Source: Anarhynchus alexandrinus (Eukaryota; Chordata; Aves; Charadriiformes; Charadriidae). Taken from it: a DNA stretch of 64,000 nt. The stretch covers positions 447,423-511,422 of the forward strand of contig VUYV01000332.1 of the NCBI GenBank assembly GCA_008711295.1, read 5' to 3'. A program made the position numbers and the translations under genes. This document shows, piece by piece, positions 59,963 to 64,000 of the stretch. The first letter of the stretch is position 1, and every line of letters begins with the position of its first letter. The notes under the pieces are model-generated. The model was not told where the DNA came from and searched no databases. It saw only the letters and a list, made by a program, of their open reading frames with translations.

Positions 59963-60060
59963 ACACGCTTCGTGTGCAGCCCCACATGCAATGGAATTGA
60001 GTTGTGNTACACGCTTCGTTGTCCTTCCACAGCCCCACATGCAATGGAATTGAGTTGTGT
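59963..60060. repeat. about 45-50 bp tandem duplication across an assembly N
   Basis: ACACGCTTCGT ... CAGCCCCACATGCAATGG ... GAGTTGTG occurs at 59963-60006 and again at 60009-60060. The N at 60007 lies exactly between the copies. A false duplication at a closed gap is likely. A true two-unit repeat is the alternative. Confidence 0.85.
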
Positions 60061-61910
60061 GGGAGTGGATCATCCAGAAACAAACACAAGAATTAAGGTG
60101 ATCCCCTCCTGTGGGTCTGGGACCCTGATACCTGTGTACTTGTCCCTCTCATCCTCTAAACAAAATATCTCTGTTCTCCTCTTTGATTCTCTGAGCAGCC
60201 TCACTGAGCTATGAGACACTGGTTCATAGACCACAAGTGGCTTCTGTGCTTCTCTGCAGAAATGTGTTTGTTTTACTTGCAATATAAGTGCATGATTGAG
60301 CCTTTCCCTTACCTCTAGCTCTTCCCATATGAGACAGAAGCATTCTGTTTAAAATTAGATATTTTTTTCATGGTCTTTCATACCCTTGGCATCCCTGAAT
60401 AGCAGGGATGGGGAAAGCAGATGTGTCTGGGAGTGTCTGCAAATGCTGCTACTGACATATGTGCATGTGTGTCTGCTGGAGCGAAAAAAAAATCAGAGAT
60501 AAGACAGAAGTCAAATTCTGTTTATTTGGGCTAGTAATGGACATGCATGACACGTGGCTTGTTGCTGGGCAGGATAACGGCAGTCTCCTCGTCAGTGTCA
60601 CAGCCTCTGCAAACAATTTGTTTATCTACGGCAATGGAAAACTGAGAGCGGTTAGATGTCCAAAGCAGGCTCACTCGGTGGTGATGTCCCATATCGGTTC
60701 GCCTTCTTGCCCCTTGCCAACACAAACCTCCAACTTGACTCTCCACTCGAGTTTGACTCTGCTCAAGGGTGATGAGAAGGAGAGGAGGGCAGAAGGGAGC
60801 AATGACTCCCACGACAGACAGCGACAGGGCGCTGCTGAACCTGTGTTTGCCAGCTGACAGAAGATGTGTTTGTGTATTCCTGAGCTTTCCCGCTGGAAAT
60901 GGCATGTTTGTGCGAGCTAGCTCCTTCCATCTTTGTGTGGCGATTTTGCTTTCCTGCTCGGCAGAGCTGGTGGCCTTCCGAGCAGGCATCATAGTAGATC
61001 AAAAAGTGTACAGACATGCGTTTTTATGAATACGTTTAGCATCTCGCTAACTGCTGTTTTCAGCTGGAGTGGGATTTGGGAAGGGTGGGCAGGAGGGTCC
61101 AGCTGCCAAAATGCGCTTTGGGTCATTTTGCAAAACATGCTATTCTATGTGACAGTGCTAGAAAGTCCAACATAGCTAAGAACTTACCAAAACAAGATAT
61201 CTAACATGGCTTCGGAGAGGTTTATTAGCAGTTACTCCAGCAGCTCTGAGTTTTTTTTGCATTTGCTTTGGTGGGGCGTCAAAACTGGCATTGGCATCAA
61301 CCAATTCTTGCAACTGGTTGTCAAAGGCAGGAACTAAACTGGCTGTCGACAACATTGCGCTAGCCAAAAATGTTAATTTTGGCCTAGGTCCTAACTAGAC
61401 ATATGGAAGGAGAGCGAACATGTGATAAATGTAATGGATTCAATTTTTCCTGAAATCAATGGTCAGCCTGGCTAAGGGTCTTCACGGGGTCTCAGAAGGA
61501 GTTAAATGATGAGCGCGACTGTTGGGAGAGAAGGAGCATTCCTGAAAGCTACTGCTGATAAGTAGTTAAAGCTGTTCGAAAGCAGCTGCTGCTCTGAATA
61601 TGGAAGCGCACCTGCGAGTTGTCAGACTCACGGCTAATTTGCTGCCGAAATACCTGCACTGGATTATAGGCACTTACAGATAGATTAGCAATGCGGTGCT
61701 GTGTGCGCTCCATCCTTCTACTCCTCTCTTTGGGAATGGCTTGTGGCTGGAGCCACGTTCTTTCCTAACAACCTGGAGGATGTGGCATAACCACTTATTG
61801 AAAGAATGGTCGATTGTTTCCTAAGAGGCTTCATGTAAGTTACGGGTTTTATGAGAGGAGATGTTAACTCCAGGTTGTGTTTTATCTTAAATTCTTTATC
61901 GTGGGGAGGA
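60061..61910. other. mixed GC unique DNA, overlapping chance ORFs
   Basis: The relatively low stop density gives large overlapping frames on both strands (60459-60857 plus, 132 codons; 60531-60992 minus, 153 codons). Neither has a recognisable domain or supporting splice or start context, and opposing overlap argues against both. Confidence 0.5.
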
Positions 61911-61924
61911 NNNNNNNNNNNNNN
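61911..61924. other. assembly gap of 14 N, followed by poly-A
   Basis: Fourteen unknown bases are followed directly by a poly-A run (61925-61936). The gap is probably caused by a homopolymer. Confidence 0.98.
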
Positions 61925-62117
61925 AAAAAAAAAAAAGCCCAAACAGTAAACCCCAGAAAAACCTGATACAGACATGCCTTGGTTGCCCTGTTACACAGCC
62001 ATCAATATACATTTAACCGAAATGTCACATTTCCCATTCAGACAAAACACCAGCTATCCTGAAGAGCTGTCTCTGCAGTTTCAACATGCAGGAGGCTAAT
62101 AGTTAACAGTAAACATT

Positions 62118-62148
62118 TTTTTTTTTATTTTATTTTTTTTTTTTCCCA
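62118..62148. repeat. T-rich simple repeat
   Basis: T runs are interrupted by single A bases (TTTTATTTTATTTTT type). Confidence 0.85.
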
Positions 62149-62289
62149 GAGCGTATTTCCACCAAAAGAGCGAAGCATTACAGTAGACCGGATGTTTTAG
62201 GTCATTTATTTTGTTTTTGCTTTGGGTCATTTTACAGCAGCACTTCTGCTCTCTAGCGTTAAAATGAGAGCCACTCTACTCCCCAGATA

Positions 62290-63360
62290 TTACCCAGCAG
62301 CACTTGGGGGCTCTTAATGATTAATACCATCACAGTCCAGCCACAAACCTTTCTGGCGCAGATAATGCCAGGCAGCAAGCACGCTTGACACTTTTAATGT
62401 ATAATTAAGTAGAAAAAGTCAGCACTCGGTATGCAAATTTTTCAAAATGATAAATGATGCCATACAGCAGTAGGGATTGATTTGGTGTAAATGAAACTAA
62501 TTAAGGAAATGTCAAACATAATTAATAAAACAGGTTTAAGCTGCAAAACATTGTCAATTGAATGAATGAGGAGGCATTGGCTCCCATTGTTTCTGCTTTA
62601 TTTAGGGCTTGTGTTTAGCTTGTACTCTGTTCCTAAATGCACTTTCTCTACCTCACACCCTCCACTACCAATTCCCAGAGAGGGGGAAAATAAATTTGCT
62701 TGTCTCTCCACTGACTGCAGAAATTAATTGCAGAAATCTTGTCCCATCCAAGTGTTACATTCACTCACAGGACATTAACATAACTAATTTGAAAGAGCCC
62801 AAATGACTGCATAATAGAGCACTGTCAGTATGCCTGACAGTCTTTGGTCATACCAAATTAGCTTGGTTTTCTAATTGAAATTTTTTTCCTAGGACTCTCT
62901 TTATAATTTTTTTCCTCAGCTATTCATTTTTGATAAGAACAAAGGTTTTATAATTTACAAAAGAGTGCTTGACCTATAATTACTAGGAGGAAATTAGGGG
63001 AGGTAGAAAAGTCAGATTTAGTCCTGGTAATGATGCTGGAGACCTTGCTCCCTCTAGGGAGCCTGAAGAATAATGGAATCTTCTATTTTTACGGGCGACC
63101 TGTGCACTGGTGCTGACTCTAACTGTGAATCCACTTTACCTTGCAGATCACTTGCTTAACACTAAAAGTGCCAACAGAATCACAGGCCATTATTCCAAAT
63201 GTCATTCTGTGCCAGTGCCATTTCCAAATGCCCTTCCCTTCAAATGAATGAATCAAAGAACATCTGCCAGTCCTCTTATCTTGTCCTTGTAAATCTCCTG
63301 CTTTAAGAGTTTCACAAAATGAAAGTGGTACTTAATTTAGGTAAATGGGGTCACCGGTAA
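62290..63360. promoter_or_regulatory. possible conserved non-coding element or enhancer
   Basis: This 1-kb stretch is free of recognisable repeats, microsatellites and long runs, unlike its flanks. It carries TAATTAA three times in 124 bases (62402-62408, 62498-62504, 62519-62525), a perfect POU octamer ATGCAAAT at 62431-62438, and SOX-type CATTGTTT at about 62587. The dense, evenly complex sequence resembles vertebrate developmental enhancers. This is inference: such motifs also arise by chance in AT-rich DNA, and conservation cannot be seen from one genome. Confidence 0.3.
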
Positions 63361-63401
63361 GATTTTTGTTTAAAAAAAGTAGCACTAGGATGCTTCTTTT
63401 T

Positions 63402-63418
63402 TAAAAAAAAAAAAAAAG
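63402..63418. repeat. poly-A run
   Basis: An uninterrupted A homopolymer follows a T run. Confidence 0.9.
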
Positions 63419-63639
63419 TTACATAGCCTGACTTTTCACACACATTTGGTTTTAGAGGAGAGGTTCTTTTCCACCAGTCGAGTCGTCCTTTCTGATAATT
63501 TACTTTCTCCTTTTGCATATCAGACTCTGCGCTTGCAGCCGACCATTTAAAAAAAAATCAAAAAGTAAAATGTCTTCTTGATATCACCTCTCTAAGTTCA
63601 GACTAGTGTTTCCCGCCCTTTCTATAGGTTTCAGGTTAT

Positions 63640-63830
63640 AAGTATGTGTATATGTATGGGTACGCACACACATTTGTGTATGCAAATACATGTGCGTGGG
63701 GGGGTTTACATAACATATGTATATATAAAATGTATTTATAAAGCACATCTATATAAAAATAGAGTTTCAAATTCATATTATATTGCATGCATACACTGTA
63801 CATCCGTATATGTGCATTTTTATATAAACA
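63640..63830. repeat. TG/TA-rich degenerate microsatellite tract
   Basis: Interspersed TATGTGTATATG, CACACACA and TATATAAA words make up a decayed dinucleotide repeat. The open frame at 63644-63883 translates it and is not a gene. Confidence 0.75.
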
Positions 63831-64000
63831 AATACTTATCTTCTAATGGATGTTACACACCTGACGTAATCCAGGAGTTCTGAAGTTGGTCTTTCCCTAT
63901 TTTTTCTAGAGATCAGAGGGGTCAGGGCAGAGTCTGTGCTTGAAATACTTTAAAAAACCATAATCCTTTTTATGTTACCTTTGATCATTTTTTTAAAAGA

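Noticed and set aside
60459..60992. Opposing ORFs of 132 (+) and 153 (-) codons
   Set aside because: They overlap on opposite strands in less AT-rich DNA with few stops. No domain, splice or start support.
1..64000. tRNA, rRNA, CRISPR array, LTR retrovirus, bacterial operon signals
   Set aside because: Looked for on both strands by eye. No supporting sequence found.

Overview
The window reads as a bird nuclear chromosome: AT-rich, gene-poor DNA whose dominant recognisable content is CR1 non-LTR retrotransposon fragments of avian type. Several copies end in the diagnostic 3' sequence (ATTCTATGATTCTATGA, or its complement at the left edge of reversed copies). I see no Alu, mammalian L1, LTR retrovirus, CRISPR array, rRNA or tRNA. 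The species cannot be fixed from the sequence.

Layout. 1-10.6 kb: unique AT-rich DNA with homopolymers, one very short CR1 tail and a possible MIR fragment. 10.6-11.4 kb: a reversed CR1 with a 225-codon open fragment of its reverse transcriptase. 11.4-27.9 kb: unique DNA with microsatellites and several exon-like islands. 27.9-28.8 kb: a forward CR1 with an internal deletion, followed by a 160-codon orphan ORF. 31.7-35.6 kb: an inverted pair of CR1 copies. 36.9-37.9 kb: an ancient, heavily diverged CR1. 39.7-40.5 kb and 43.3-44.3 kb: two more CR1 loci, the second a chimera of two CR1 types. 53-60 kb: a 51-bp CR1 tail, a 570-bp CR1 and a decayed CR1. 60-62 kb: somewhat more GC-rich DNA with assembly gaps. 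62.3-63.4 kb: repeat-free DNA rich in homeodomain and POU-type motifs, possibly a conserved non-coding element.

No protein-coding gene can be named. Many short open frames are antisense shadows of CR1, microsatellite translations or chance. By eye I found a few islands where a plausible 3' splice site, an open frame and a plausible 5' splice site coincide: 1639-1686 (-), 11661-11808 (+), 27162-27238 (+), 27605-27690 (+), 47413-47484 (-), 50521-50600 (+), 56819-56890 (+) and 59149-59291 (+). They are recorded as low-confidence candidate exons of a long-intron gene or lncRNA.

The clearest signal not explained by simple repeat annotation is the inverted CR1 pair at 31.7-32.3 kb and 34.6-35.6 kb. 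A core of about 320 bp is almost identical between the two copies, while both of its flanks within the same elements are far more diverged. That is the pattern expected of gene conversion (or another later homogenising event) between inverted retroelements.
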